Below are positions 1-12,473 of a stretch of 64,000 bases of DNA, piece by piece. The notes under the pieces are model-generated. The model did no database searches. It was not told where the DNA came from and saw only the letters and a program-made list of their open reading frames with translations. A program made the position numbers and the translations under genes. The stretch's first letter is position 1. Each line of letters opens with the position of its first letter. Source of the stretch: Colocasia esculenta (Eukaryota > Streptophyta > Magnoliopsida > Alismatales > Araceae); assembly GCA_014218235.1 (NCBI GenBank), contig CM024753.1, positions 177,668,348 through 177,732,347 of the forward strand, in the 5' to 3' direction.

Positions 1-1171
1 CATCCTGTCGCGTTCTGCTTGAGGTAGCGACAGGCACTATGTCAGGTTCTGTGTGTCAACATCTGTTGGCTGATTCCTTTACATTGTTGTGATTCTTATT
101 GCCAATTTGAAATGTATTTGCACTTATGCTTAATTCTTCAATTACTTTGGTGCATATTGAGCTTGTGTTTTACTTTATTTATTTTGAAAATTCAGAAAAA
201 TAAAAATCCACAAAAAATCAAAAAAATCATAAAAACAAAAGACGGCTCGTCAGGTAAGTTTAGGTAAGTATTTCTCACCTTATCTCTGCATTACTATATG
301 TTATCTACCTTATTATATCATCTCAAGGACCGGCTGGTTCTCAGTGTGTTCCAGGATCTGAGTTTCCCTTCACCAAAAACATGGATGATCTAAGTGCGCA
401 CTGTTAATCGTTGGATAGGCCGTTAGATGGTATGGTTTGGGGACGATGGATTCTATTGCATGCCGGGGATACGAACTGTCTTGACCCTTGCTCATTTTGT
501 CTAGCAATATTATCCTTGAGTATTTATTATTTTCTCCTTTTCTTTGCATTTTATTTTATGATTTCTTTTCTTTTAGCCCAGCATGCATCATTTAGGATCT
601 TTGAGGTTCATGCTTCATGATTAGTCAAAGCCAGCTTCACAATGATGTTTCAACCAAATCTTTATTTCTCAAACAAGGAATTTCATTCCATTCCGAATTT
701 GAAAGTTTTCTTCGAGCTAGTTGCTTGGTCCAGTTTCCAGCATGGTTCCTATTAGGGATTCCTCTCATCCCTATTCATTATATCAGTCATCCCTTTCCCA
801 CTGATCCGCTCATTAGTCGTGAATCGCTCGAAGGCCAGAGTCGAATCGACCCGCCGGGCAGCATATCCTCTAATGAACGAAACCTGCAAGCCTAACATGG
901 CCAGGGTACCTCTTCATCAAGAGATTGATCATTTCTTTTCTTTTAATCTTTATTCGTCCCAGATTTGGAACCATCCGTGCACTCTGTTCTAGCCATGTTC
1001 AAAGATCACCGGATAATTCTCGTTGCTTATTCGCTCAGAATGGGTGTCTCTTTACCTTGATGCCCGCTTTTCATCTCATTCTGCTTCATTTCGCTTCATC
1101 GTCATTTCATGCCATCTCCGCTTCACTATCGCTCCACTCCTTTGCAAAGTAGGTATCAAGGAGGGGCAATC
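1..1171 (+). mobile_element. Element T: 3' internal non-coding part of a Tat-like gypsy retrotransposon
   Basis: No convincing protein domain is visible. The stretch ends in a purine-rich tract with GGAGGGG at 1160-1166, directly followed by an LTR start (TGTAGACACCC). This is how the 3' end of a Ty3/gypsy internal region looks. An A-rich tract at about 186-243 built of short 'aaaaat'-type runs resembles the non-coding 3' region of Tat/Ogre-lineage elements (inference). The pol region and 5' LTR would lie left of the window. Short open frames here are weak and lack family signatures. Confidence 0.55.
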
Positions 1172-2644
1172 TGTAGACACCCATTTATGGCCCATAAGCT
1201 GAGCCCAAATTCCTTGTCATATCATTGATGCCCCATGTTGTCTCATCATCGTCTAGCTGGCTTTCTCCGATCATGATATCTTTCTTATTAGTTCATCGCC
1301 CTGGTGGGTTCTTCCTAGTCAATCAACCAATCTTCATCATCATCTCGTAGCTCTCTGGGTTGGGAGTTCAATGCTTCAAACTGCACGCCAATCCGATACC
1401 CATGCGAGGAGATCAGATACTTTGAATGAGCCATATGCTAAAGAATCATGAAGGTGACAATGTCCCTGTCACGTTCTCATTCTTAAGGTGACGTCCTTCA
1501 TGTCGCGTTCATCCTCATCGATTTGTCTTTAAGCCTGAATCGATCTCCTTCAGAAGGCGATACCTCGATACGTCGCGTTCCCATTTGGCATTTTAATTCC
1601 CTGAAAATTCGCCAGAAAATGCTTAAAAGCTTTCCTTCTATGGAAGGCGACGTATCGAAGCGTCGCCACCTGATAGCGACCATGAGGTTGTCGCGTTCTG
1701 GTTTCCATGCAACGTGGCCTTTCCTAGTCAGACTTGGACCCTTGCTATTCATGAATAATCCGTCTTTTAGTTGGTCTAGAGGCGTCCAAATCCTTCCAAA
1801 CTTGGAGGAAACCTTCCTCAGGGTGTCCTTTCCACGTTCTGACTCCCCTTGCATGAGCATACTTGCCCAAAGTCAGACTCCAACTCAGTATTCCTCTCCC
1901 AGCCCGTTCAGAAATAATGGGGTATAAAACTCTTTATAGAGCACGGTTTAAAGCAAGGCCAGCGTCGGCTTCTTCCTCTCCCAGAGAGCTTCGAGTTCCT
2001 AGAAGACCTCTCAGCCTCCAGACGACCAGGAAGTGCCCCTCAGGGCATTTTCTCCTCATCTATGCTTTCTCTTTCCTATTCTTCTTGATTTTTCTCTTCA
2101 TACATGCATGTTTAGATCTGTTTTCTTCGTAGATTTACATTAGAACACTCTACACACACCACTTTTAATGACCCAAAGGGGTTAAAACCCCACCCCACGT
2201 GAGTTCCTCCCAGTTACTTCATGTTTATTTATGGTTTTGGGATAGATTCTACACCAAATGAGTCCCTAATAGGTGTTCTGTTCTTTTGATGTTCTTGGCA
2301 GGGTTGTAGAAGACAGTAGAAGCATGAGGCTCTTGCCCCTTGGCCGGCTGAGGAGCAGGAAGAAAGAAACCCACAGTATTCATCTTCAGTTGCAGAAGGC
2401 AACGAGGATCTCGTTGCGATCTAAGGAAGGCGACGGTCGGCACGTCGCGTTCAGAGAACCATTAGGCGGCAGCACCATCGTCGCGTTCACAGGACCAGGT
2501 ACTCTTTTGCAACTTTCTTCCTTTTCCAAGGTAGTTAGCAGTCCCTTCATCTGTTCATTTTTTTGCAACTACTTTGGTGGCGATCACGGTCTCTTTTCCT
2601 TATTTTTAATCATCATTATTTGGGGAGTAAATCCCGTGATTACA
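1172..2644 (+). mobile_element. Element T: 3' LTR
   Basis: The LTR starts TGTAGACACCC after the polypurine tract and ends ...GTGATTACA, so the ends are TG...CA with an inverted TGTA/TACA core (about 1,473 bp). The sequence after 2,644 aligns with the inside of an A-family LTR, so T appears to have inserted into element D. The matching left flank is outside the window, so the target duplication cannot be checked. The LTR carries repeated GTCGCGTTC-type motifs at 1,498-1,700 and 2,430-2,490. Confidence 0.6.
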
Positions 2645-5090
2645 ACGACGTGTCTCCCTGTCGCATCTTGGGTGCCGAAGGCTTAAGACCTTGGCCGGTG
2701 ACCCTTCTTCTCTTTCTTCTTCCTCTTCCCTTTCTCTCCTCCGACGGTGCTCCACCTCCCTCTCTCCCCTTTGTGCGTTTCAGGCGAGGAGGAGGGTCGT
2801 GCTCGTGTCCTTGGCGTTGTGGATCTTGCGTGGAGTGAGGAGGAGGTGGCCAATCCGATGTGAAGGGCCCCAATGGGTTCGTTTCTTCAGTTAAGGTAGG
2901 GATTGCTTGTGCTCTTCTCAATCCGGGTGGATTCGGAGCCCCTCGGGGTTCGTAGATAGTATTTACTGCTTCTCCATGCTCCCCTCCCCCATGTGGAGTG
3001 TTTGTGGCTTGTGGGCGGCCCCGGGATGGAGCATCTCGTGGGTCTGCCTCTCTGTTGGTGTCGCGACCACGGAGCGCGTCGCGACACCAGAAGAGGCATC
3101 TGCCCAATCGGTCGTGACCTTGTTGCGACGCGTTGCCCCGTCCCGATAAGGATCGCTGTCGCGATGTGTTTTCTTGTCGCGAAAGGGTTGTTGTCACAAC
3201 GCTCAGCCCCATCGCGACAGGGTTGCTGTCGCGGTGCTCTTTCCCGTCCCGATGGTATCGCGACGGCCTAGGGGAACGTGACAATACTTGTGTTGTCTCG
3301 AGTGTTTCCGTGGTTCCAGTTGGGGTGTCGGCGTGTGCCCCAGGGCTGGCTTACCCTCAGGACCTTCAGGTGGGCAACGCGGCAGGTTACCTCACTGCAT
3401 TTTGTAACCGAAGGTGACACCTTTGTGGCCGTGTCCTAGCGGCGGTGCTAGGAGGCTCGCGTCTATCTAATAATCGATTGTCCGATGGCCAACCGATTAT
3501 TAGCATAGTGATATTTTCCACACTGTCTGGTGGTGTTCCGAGGTTCTAGCTTTTTCGTACGTGCCTTGGTTGGCCGACGGCCCTCTTGAGGGTCGGTGCG
3601 TGCCTCGTGCTTGCTGGGCTTGTCGTGGGTTACAAGCCAGCAGTTTGGCGTGGTTCTTGTTGTGCTTGCCCCCGCCTGTTCACCCGGTGCTTGGCACTTG
3701 AGGGCTTGTCACGTTCAGAGGTTGTCTCCATTGTCTGGGACCCCCATCCTCGGGAGCCTTTGAGGGAGCGTTCGGGGCTACGATCGTGCTCGAGTTGGCG
3801 GACTCTGGAGCTGAGGGGAAAATAAGGTTTGGACAGTGGCACCGAGTCGTTTGTAAAGCTCTCTTGTCTGGGGCAGGACGCCGAGGTCGTTAAGGCAGTT
3901 CTCTTCCCGGTGCGACCCAGACAATCCTTTGTCTCACTGCCTCTCTTGCGTTGGTTCTGGAGCCACGTAGTGGTGCTAGGCGTGGGGCCGCAGCTTGGCC
4001 AGGCTGCGGTGTTGCGTGTGTTCTTGTGGTGTTCTGTGGCGGCTCTGTCTCGCTCTTCTTGGGAGGCGGAGGCAGAAGCCAGGCTGGCAAGCAAAGGGAG
4101 TTGTTGGTGTGTCCTCCTCTTGGCTGCCAGTGGCAGTGGCTTGGTTGTTGTTGTTGTGACAACATTTCCTCACGACATTTCCATGTGTTATCCGTTGCCC
4201 TAGCTTGCACGACAGTTATAGCCTGGCCGTTCCTAGTTTCCGTAGGCATCGTTGGTTTGGCCTTGTTGGCCCGTGCTTCTGTTGGTTTCCACTTCGGTGT
4301 CCTCTCGGTTACATAGTCCCGTTCTTGGGTGCTATTCCATGGTGGCACCGGCGTGTGTGGCTTCCCGACCTCGTAGTGTGTTCGGGGTCTGGGGTGGTTC
4401 TACTTGTGGGCCCTTGACCTTGTGGAGGTCTGAGGTGGCTGTGCTTGTGGTGAGACGTCATTCTCACTTGGTTGTTGCATGGTCTCAGTGGGTGTGCCGA
4501 GGGTTGCTTCCTCTTGGTGCCCAACTCTGTTGATTTCTGTGGGAGTCGTGTGTGTGTCATGACCTTGGTTGGTGGTTGTGGTGTGGCATTGTTCTGTTCC
4601 TCTGCTTTGTAGTACCATGCTATAGGTGTTCCTCGCTTTATAGCTTTCTAGTGTAGTTTCCTATTTTCGGAGTTCCTACTGCTCTGGTCGGTAAGGGACT
4701 GGTAATCCCTACTAGGCCTTGTTCGCGAGGCTCACCCCCCTACTTCTCTTCAGCTAGGGGCTCGTCGTCGCGGGAGCTCGGTGTCGGATGGGTTGTGGAG
4801 GCGGCTTTAGTGAGAGCGAGTGTTGTGAGCTCTTGTACCTGAGTGAGATGAGAGTTGTGCTTTGCAAGTTGTCGGGATATGCCCCTTAAGGACTGCACCT
4901 TTCTTCTTGTACCTGTGCTTTTACTTTGGACACATTGTACAGTTGTTATATTGTTATAGTTATTTAAATTCAGTACATATCTCACTAGACTATTTCTTCT
5001 AACCCTTCCGGGTCTTCGGATCCGTGGGTGGCGACGCGAACTTTGGGGTCTGGCAGGGGTCTGGGAGGTCGGGTCGTTACAGATGCGGTC
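2645..5090 (+). mobile_element. Element D: diverged A-family LTR, 3' portion
   Basis: This aligns in order with the 5' LTR of element A. Shared landmarks are the 'gtcgcat' block, a pyrimidine-rich leader (2,700-2,780), the 'gaggaggtggcc...ccaatgggttcg' block (2,838-2,882), the CCCCCATCCTCGGGAGCC block near 3,740 and the 'cttccgggtcttcggatccgtgggtggcgac' end. It closes with GTCGTTACA at 5,090. Its first ~400 bp are missing because T lies in front of it. It is clearly more diverged from A than A's two LTRs are from each other. The segment 3,058-3,290 is dense in GTCGCGAC-type palindromes. Long open frames here are GC-rich artefacts. Confidence 0.65.
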
Positions 5091-5147
5091 TGGCGGACCA
5101 TCGCGTTCTTGTTTGACCGGTCTTTGGTTTGACCACTTTTGGGGTCG
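5091..5147 (+). mobile_element. Element A: 5' LTR, fragment between D and C
   Basis: This 57-bp piece matches the last bases of A's 3' LTR before its own interruption (19,557-19,613), sharing 'tctttggtttgaccactttt'. It lies between the end of D and the start of solo LTR C. Its last five bases, GGTCG, are C's target duplication. It shows that D and C both entered A's 5' LTR and that the start of that LTR lies left of the window. Confidence 0.75.
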
Positions 5148-8100
5148 TGTAAGACCCTCGAATTTCCGTCGCGTTATTTGTAATTATGTGTGTATATTTG
5201 TGCTTGTGTATGTACGTACATATTTACGTACGCATTAATTAGTATAATTACGTGTGCATGTGTTTATATTAAATATAGATAATGCATGTATTGCATGGTG
5301 ATAGTATGGGTATAATACCGTATACATATTGCATGTATATGTGCATGGTATGCATGGTTTTCTGCATAACATAGGGTTCTGGCCGAAGGCCCCTTGGCGT
5401 CAACCCCTGGCCGCTGAGGTGGTGTCAGCATCCAGACCTGGACGCCGACACTAATCCGGGCGTCCAGTGATATGGACGCCAATCTCTCTGGCCTGCATGT
5501 GCAGCAGAGCTGCAAGCTTCTGAAACAAGGCAAGCCAACCATTGGGGGTTGTCCCCAACGGCTCTGAAGGCTGTCAAATCAGCCTGGTGAGTGGGAGAGA
5601 GACTCTCTTTAGGTCTAAACCTGAAATGGCTCTCCCCACTCTTCCCTTCACCCTTGCAACAGGAGAAAAGAGAGAGGAAAACCCTAGGAGGAAAAACTGT
5701 GAGAAAACCCCCCTCTTAGCACCCTCAAATCCGACCCCCTGGAGCTTGATCCGGAGATCTACTGCTTCAAGAAGGTGGCTGGATCAAAGGAGGAGGCTTC
5801 CCCGACATCCCCTTGGCGTGGAGATCATCCAGGAGCCCAGAGGAAGAGATCCCTTGGATGCTTTTCTGCAACTTTCTTGGGACTGCCCAAGGAGGTCTTC
5901 ACCGAGCCCTAGATCCCTTGGAGGAATTTTTGAAAGGCAAGTGACCTATCCATGATGTCCCCGTATGAGTCTAGGTCGGTTTTGCTATTTTTATGGATTT
6001 TTCCTCGAGTCCTAGACCCTCCCATTCACCCAAGTTTGAGAGCTCGGGTCTGTGTTTCTGCACAGACCTGGCTTGACGGCAAGGTCCCTGGACGCCCAGA
6101 TCATGCTTGGCGTCCATCGGCCCTGTCGCGGACTCTGAGTCAGCGGCCAGAGACCGCCGCCAAGTTCTTCAGGACAGAACAGTGAACTATTCTGCCCTTC
6201 TTCTACATTAATTTCGATATGGTTTCCGTGATGAGGATATATGGTAAACCTTATACTCTATGTATATTGTTAATCGTGGTGTGTGAATGAATGTGGGGTG
6301 TGATGGTGGATGTGGAATATTGTATCCCTTGAACTTGTGAGCATGACTTATTGAGATTCTTGCAAATTTATGTTTCATGATTAGAATTAGTATGAATGCC
6401 TTGGTTTTGGTCTGATCATGAAGGTTAGTGGGTCAGTATATGTGTTTGCAAATTTGGTGAATTATCCATGCTTATGTAACTTGCTAATAAATCCGATTCG
6501 GTAGAATAAAATAAAAGCATGCAAGAATGGTTTGTGGTGATCGATCTATAGATGTATGAATTAGGGTAGACTATGTATTCTCAGATCATGTATGTGACAG
6601 AAACCCCTGTTCAACAGTAAGTGGCAACATTTCATGATATGTTAAATTCCATGTAACTTAAATTGTGAATGTCATGCAAAATAAGTGATTGATTTTCTGT
6701 AAATTATATTTAACTCAGAAAAATCTGAAAATTTGAGTGTATGATCATGAACCCGAAAACAGCATGTGGTTAAAATTTCAGGTCATTTGGATCAGTAAAT
6801 AAAAAGTTATGTATTTTTCATGTGAAATATGATAATTTATGCATATTATCGTAATGTGATTAGATGTTGCCTAAACCCAACATGATGAGTGTGTTTACTG
6901 TGTGTTAAACTCCTAAAATCTATAGTTCCATGTTAGGAAAAACAGAGATGTACATGTGAGTGATAAAGTGAATGAGATGAAGTGTTATGTGTAAAACCAT
7001 GTGTAAAATGGTAAATGTGTAAATGTGTAACTGTGCCAATGTGACACTGCTTCCGTAGAGGGCAGTGGAGCTGTATCAGGGAAAAGTCCCCTGAGAAAGT
7101 TCAATGTGTAAGTGACCCTAAGGGCATTAGGGGGAAATCCTGGAGGTGGACAAGTACCACTGGTTAGGGTGGAGACTTGTTCTCCCGGTCTGCGCAGTCC
7201 AAGAGTCGCCATTGGAATGCCTAGATGGCGTCTATGTGTAATGTGATGTGTATATGTCCTTCTTTGGTGGTTTGGACTATGTGTCGCAGCACCTAAAATG
7301 TGTAATGTGAAATGTGTAATGTGTATGTGTCCATGTGTAAATGTGTAAGTGACAATGTGAATGTGTATGTGTAAAGTGAACCATGTGAAAGAGGAAATTC
7401 GTGTAAAGAAAATGTGAAACTAAAGATGTGAAAATGTGTTATTGAAAACCATGTGAGACAAATCTGAAATCATGTGAAATCAGTGAATTTATGTTATTAT
7501 CATCATGTTATTATGTGCAAGGATGTTTAGAATCCATGTTAGGGATAATTGGTGAAAACGGACAAAAGATAGCATGATTGTTTGAACACATGATATGTTT
7601 TATGCAATATTGTAGCTTTCATGTATAGGTTTATAGCCGTTAAACCATGTGAAATCAGCAACCCAAAGCATGTTAAAAGGTTATGTATGTACTTAAGGAC
7701 ATGTGAAATCCATGCTGGTGGTGTTCCCCTTTCGTGTGTGCATAATGTTCATGTTGATAGCTCTCATGTTTTGATTTTTTAAAGATTAAAGTTTCATGAG
7801 TAAATTGAATAGAGAGCATGTGATAGGTGAATTTTATTTTAGAAATCTGAAAACATGATTCATGTATAAAATTGTAGAACTTTCATGCTAGGTTGAAACT
7901 TGAATTGACTAGCATGCTATGTGTTGCAAATTGTAAATGTGCATGTAGAAACCACTATGACTTGTACATGTATATCGTGAGTAGTGTTGCTTGCTGAGTC
8001 CTTGGACTCACCCCTTGCTTCGGCGTACAGGTATAGTTGGTGACACGGCACCGTTGGAGGAGACGGTGGAGACGGACTCCGAGCGCGGAGACTAGCTTTG

Positions 8101-8434
8101 GAGTTTCTTGAGATTTGTGTATTTCATAAGTATGTAATTGAATATTGTATTAGAGTATTATGAAAAGGATGTATGAATGTGGACAATTTGTATTTTATTT
8201 CAGTAATTTAAATCATGTGGACCTTTATTTCTTTTATGTTAATGGCGAATTGCATGTATGTTTAATGTGGATGATGAATGAATGGAGACTGTTGTCTTTT
8301 ACTTCCGCTACTCTGTTGTATATTCGCGTGTATCTCAGCTGTACGTATCGTTTGGGTAAATGTCCCACTGTGGCAGCGCTCTCTATACCGACGTGGGTTG
8401 GTATAACCGTACCGGTATAATGAGGGTCGTCACA
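5148..8434 (+). mobile_element. Solo LTR C (gypsy-type, about 3.3 kb)
   Basis: It begins TGTAAGACCCTCG and ends GGGTCGTCACA. Perfect 5-bp target duplications GGTCG flank it (5,143-5,147 and 8,435-8,439). There is no primer-binding site, polypurine tract or coding domain between the ends, so it is a solo LTR left by recombination. The splice-like 'ttggactcacccc...gcgtacaggt' block near 8,005-8,035 is typical of the downstream part of this LTR type and fixes the orientation. Short inverted motifs TGGACGCC/GGCGTCCA recur at 5,395-5,490 and 6,060-6,120. Confidence 0.85.
6945..7470 (+). repeat. Degenerate ATGTGTAA repeat inside solo LTR C
   Basis: Many imperfect copies of ATGTGTAA, ATGTGAAA and ATGTGTATGTG are dispersed over about 500 bp, densest at 6,985-7,030 and 7,295-7,380. 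No coding potential is supported. It looks like a cryptic simple-sequence expansion internal to the LTR. Confidence 0.7.
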
Positions 8435-10422
8435 GGTCGCGACCTGGGGGTCGATCGCAACACAGTGTCACGATCTCTGGGGCCATCGCGACAACGTTCT
8501 TGTCGCGCTACCCCGACCCGTCGCATTTTTTGGGCTGTCAGTTCAAAACCGAGACAGGCGCCCCATTTCTCCCTCCCCTTCTTCTTTCCTTCTTCTTCCT
8601 CCTCCGGAACTTTTTGCTTCTCCGGCAACCTTCTTGGTGTTCTTGGCGTGGTTGTGATGCCCCCTTCGTGTAGGCGATGTCCGTGTGGTGCTTGGAGCGA
8701 GGAGGTGGCGGCCATTCTTACAAGAAGGTCCCAATGGGTTCGCTCTACTCTTTGAGGTAGGGACTTCTCTTCTTCCCCTTGTTCTAGCATGCTCCCCTTC
8801 CCCTTGAGATCCTTGTTTCACCATTGTGTTTGGGGTTTAGGGTGAGAGATCCATGCTCAGTTCGTGGAGAAGTTTCCTTGAGCGTAGAACTTCTTGTTTA
8901 ATGCATGATCTGTGGGGTTTGAGGGTGGTTTGACTTGTTTACATGCTTTCCTAGAGTCTCCCTTGCTCCCCTCCCTCGAATGGTGTGTTTTTGGTGGTTT
9001 TTGGGGTGATCTCTGGGTGGACTGTACCGGGACCCCCACTGTCTGAGATCGTCGACCTTGAGGGTCGTGATGGCGTCACGATGCATGCGCCGACCGTGAC
9101 AAGCTTCGGCTGTTACGACGAGCATGGGCTTCGCAACATCGTCACGACGGCTCAGAGCGTCACTATAGTGTCACGGCCGGTCTGGGCTTCGCGACAATAT
9201 AAGATTTAGGTGAGTTCATGCGAAGTCCATTTCTCATTGAGTCTTCATTGTTCTTGGTTTCTTTTGTACTCGTGGCACCAGTGCTAGTTCCTAGTACGGT
9301 CCTACACTAGTCGTTCGCCCGGTGCTCAACACCTGAGGGCTTGCCCCGTGAGAGGTTGTTACCGTTTACCTGGGACCCCCATCCCCGTACGCCCGTTGAG
9401 GCAGTGCTCTAGGTGACGGGCATGCTCGAGTCATGGACTATGAAGCGGAGGGGAAATAGTGGTTAGGACAGCTGTGTAGAGTCATTTGCAGAGCTCTCAT
9501 GGTTGGTCTGAGATGCCGAGGTCATTTGGTGTTGTTCCCAGCGCAGGCCAGCCAGTCCTTCTTTTCACTGCCTCGCTCTTTGTGGCCCCGGAACCACCTA
9601 GATAGTCCAGGCTTGGGACTGTAGTCTGGCCAAACTATGACAATTACTGTTGTGGTTACTTTGTTCCTGCCTCCACTATGACGAGACGTGGAGGTCTGGA
9701 CCTGGGTCGAGGGTAAGATGTCAGTGGACGCTCATGACCGGTTGACTAGTGGTAATGGTTTTCGTAGATAGTGTCATTTGTCCAAGCAGGGTTCCCTCTG
9801 TCTGTGTTACCAACTGTGTGGTGGTCACGACGTGCAAATTGCACCGAGTTTCTGACTGTGTTACGCTTCCCCGTACCATTGCTAGTTGGTTAGTATTCCT
9901 TCCGCACTTTCCTGCGCTAGTTTAATTTATATAACTGCTGTCATTTGCTTTAATTATAATTATTTATCTTGTCCGTTAGAGCTAGTAGGAGATTGGTAGT
10001 CCCCACTATGCTTTTGTTGTGAAGCTCATCCCTCCTATTTGCAGGTGAGACTTACCAGCAGTTGTAAGGTGTGCGTCGGGCAAAGTAGATGGGGCAGTCG
10101 TCGCCATCCTCATAGTTAGCAGTGGGACTCCCCCCTTCTTTTATTTAGTTGTACTTCACCCTCGGGTTATGCCCCTAAGGGCTTTGCTCTTCCCCTTTGC
10201 TTACTTGTACTTGTTGCGTGCTGGGACTGTACCTAGAGCGTTACGCAGCAGTCTCATCTTTACTTCCGAGTGTGCTCCTAGTTCAGTAGTTGTCGTCTAT
10301 CTCCTTTACATATTTTGTTAGACTCGTGTTATAGCCCTTCCGGGTTCCCGGATCTGTGGGCGGCGACCTCAAAAATCGGGTCCTTAGCTGGGGCCGAGGG
10401 TCAGGTTCTCAGGGTGGTTACA
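8435..10422 (+). mobile_element. Element A: 5' LTR, main part
   Basis: It continues A's LTR after solo LTR C and ends GGTGGTTACA at 10,422, just upstream of the primer-binding site. It aligns along its length with 33,145-35,144, the right part of A's 3' LTR, at roughly 88-90% identity by eye. The small CpG-rich clusters at 8,435-8,525 and 9,045-9,200 hold decayed GTCGCGAC-type motifs. A pyrimidine-rich block at 8,560-8,620 and the conserved 'gaggaggtggcggccattctta' block near 8,700 are family landmarks. Confidence 0.85.
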
Positions 10423-10424
10423 GT

Positions 10425-10436
10425 TGGTATCAGAGC
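10425..10436 (+). other. Element A primer-binding site (initiator-Met tRNA)
   Basis: TGGTATCAGAGC is complementary to the 3' end of plant initiator-Met tRNA, the usual minus-strand primer of plant gypsy and copia elements. It starts two bases after the LTR end. Confidence 0.95.
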
Positions 10437-10562
10437 GAGAGAGTCTAACAGGACTTGTAGTGGATTTAAACTGCAACCAAAAAGTCCCAATAAAAGTACA
10501 AGTACACTACTAGCCTCCCGAGTTAGTATCATTAACCTTGTTGGTTGTGTGCCATGCAGGAT

Positions 10563-11790
10563 ATGGATCCGCGTAGGCACATACAGACCAGAGAGCTGAT
10601 GGAGCAGCAGGCTGAGTCAGATATGCCAGTGGAGATTGTGTCAGCAGAGGAGTCTGTGGCACAACCTCAAGAGGCAGCGTCACAGGGTGAGCAGCAGCAG
10701 CAGTGGTACTAGCCCCCACCATTGCAGTACGAGGCTTTGTTTCCATGGCCGAGCAATTTTTCAGGGCCATTTTCCAGGGGGCATGGCAGCCTGGGCAGGC
10801 AGCAAGATGAGGACAACCACCAGTACCTCCCCCAGTGGTACTCGAGCAACAAGCAGACCCACTGGTAGTGCAGCCAGTTGTGCAGCAGACGTCAGGTACT
10901 GGGAGTACCCGAGCCGACAGGGTGAGGACGACAGTGACTGAGGATAGGACCACCCTCTTGGAGATGTTTTTGCGTCTCCGATCGCCGATATTCTTCGGCG
11001 ACTATGACCCAGATATGGCTGAGAGTTGGACTCATGAGTTGGACCATACGTTTGAGGCCATGGAGTGCGCCGAGGAGGATCAGGTGAGGTTGGCAGTGTA
11101 TCAGCTCAAGGGACCAGCCCATGAGTGGTGGAGAGTTTAGAGGCAGGCGCACTTCCCTGGGCAGAGGTTAGATCCGATTTCCAAGCAGCGGTTCTTGTAG
11201 GTCTTCCACGACAAGTATTTCCTGGATTATGCTCGGCGTGAGAGATAGGATCAGTTTCATGTGCTGATGCAGGGGGACATGACAGTTGCATAGTATCATC
11301 AGAGGTTCATCTGATTATTAAGGCATGTTCCCCATGTGGCCAACAGTGAACAGGCTTGTGCAGAGAGGTTCATTGCAAGACTGAGGCTAGATTTGCGGTG
11401 GGGCGTGACCGCTCACATGTGTGTCACCTTGGGAGTGGCAGTGGCTAAGGCCACCGCCTTGGAGAGAGAGGCCTGGCAGCCCCAGCAACAGCAGCAACAG
11501 CAGCAAGGAGGAAGCTTCCTCTAGGACCACCCCGTACTAGTGTCCAACTAGTAGCCGTGGTAGTGCGACTTCTTCCTCTTCATCGAGTTCAAGCAGCTCC
11601 AGCCTGCGCTCGAGGTTCAGGCAGATGACCACTCGCGGGGGTGCGTGGAGTCGGTAGCAGAAGCTCCAGTCAAGGTTTTCCGAGCAGTCAGTCCAGCAGG
11701 GAGCCAAGCAGGGCAGGCATGAGGTGATCTGCTACACTTGCGGTTTACCAGGCCACTACATAAGGGATTGCCCGAAGGGGCAAGTCCATC
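10563..11790 (+). pseudogene. Element A gag (broken)
   Basis: The likely start is ATG at 10,563, with the initial frame reading MDPRRHIQTRELMEQ. A retrotransposon gag domain is visible at about 10,960-11,480 (FFGDYDP, ESWTHELDHTFEAM, LKGPAHEWW), ending in a Q-rich stretch. A CX2CX4HX4C zinc knuckle (CYTCGLPGHYIRDC) starts at 11,730. Gag would package RNA into the virus-like particle. The frame changes at least twice (near 10,720 and between 11,524 and 11,730). In-frame stops occur at about 10,707, 11,138, 11,200, 11,250, 11,291 and 11,312, most of them TAG where the family has Gln. It is not translatable as a whole. Confidence 0.85.
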
Positions 11791-12023
11791 AACCGCAGCA
11801 GCCCGTGCAGTTACAGTTTACTCAGCAGTTGCCACAGTATCAGTACCCTCCCCAGCAGCAGGCACCCCGACAGTAGTAACAGGGGCAGTACCAGCAGCAG
11901 CCTCAGCAGTACCAACCGCCTCACCATGTTTAGCCGTACCACCAGCAGCAACAGTTTCCACAGCACCAGCAGCCGCCGCCGCCGCAGCCCCAGCAGGCAC
12001 CGCAATGTGGGCGTGGTCGTGTG
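11791..12023 (+). pseudogene. Element A Gln/Pro-rich linker between gag and protease
   Basis: In the frame of the zinc knuckle and protease this stretch encodes a Gln/Pro/Tyr-rich linker (for example QQLPQYQYPPQQQ) with several TAG codons among CAG codons, as expected of decayed glutamines. The other frame gives a spurious Ala/Pro-rich peptide. Confidence 0.6.
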
Positions 12024-12473
12024 ATGGCTCTTACCAGGGAGGAGGCCAAAGCCTCGAACCTAATCATAGGTACTTTTCCTATCCTTGGTAAAGCTGCTCA
12101 TGTTCTTGTTGATCTCGGTGCTTCTCTTTGCTTTGCTTCTGAGGAGTTTTATGAGTCACTGGTTCGTCACACCCCTGAGAGGTAGTGTGATGTAACGATT
12201 GATCTTTCGTGTGGTGATTACATGCGTTCTTTCAGCTACCTTGAGGGTGTCACAGTTGAGGTCCAGGGACACCAGTTGCTGGCCAGGTTGTACGTGTTGT
12301 AGTTTTGTGACTTTGACATCATCCTTGGCATGGACTGGTTGGAGGCTCACTCAACTGTGGTGGATTGTCAGCGGAAGCTCGTGTGGTTTGAGATACTTGG
12401 ATCGCCTGTTCTCTGCTTTTGAGGAATCCGGTCTACCCGTCAACCTTTTATTTCTTTTTTTAGAGCTCGACGT
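12024..12473 (+). pseudogene. Element A aspartic protease (broken)
   Basis: The stretch reads MALTREEAKASNLIIG followed by VLVDLGASLCF and later FDIILGMDWLEAHSTVVDC. These are the flap and second-strand landmarks of the Ty3/gypsy aspartic protease that cleaves the Gag-Pol polyprotein. The catalytic triad D-S/T-G reads D-L-G, so even an intact frame would probably be inactive. In-frame stops occur near 12,183, 12,301 and 12,420. It shares a frame with the following RT. Confidence 0.8.

Noticed and set aside
2640..3284. 214-codon minus-strand open frame
   Set aside because: It lies wholly in an A-family LTR. The same LTR region in A lacks it, and composition explains it.
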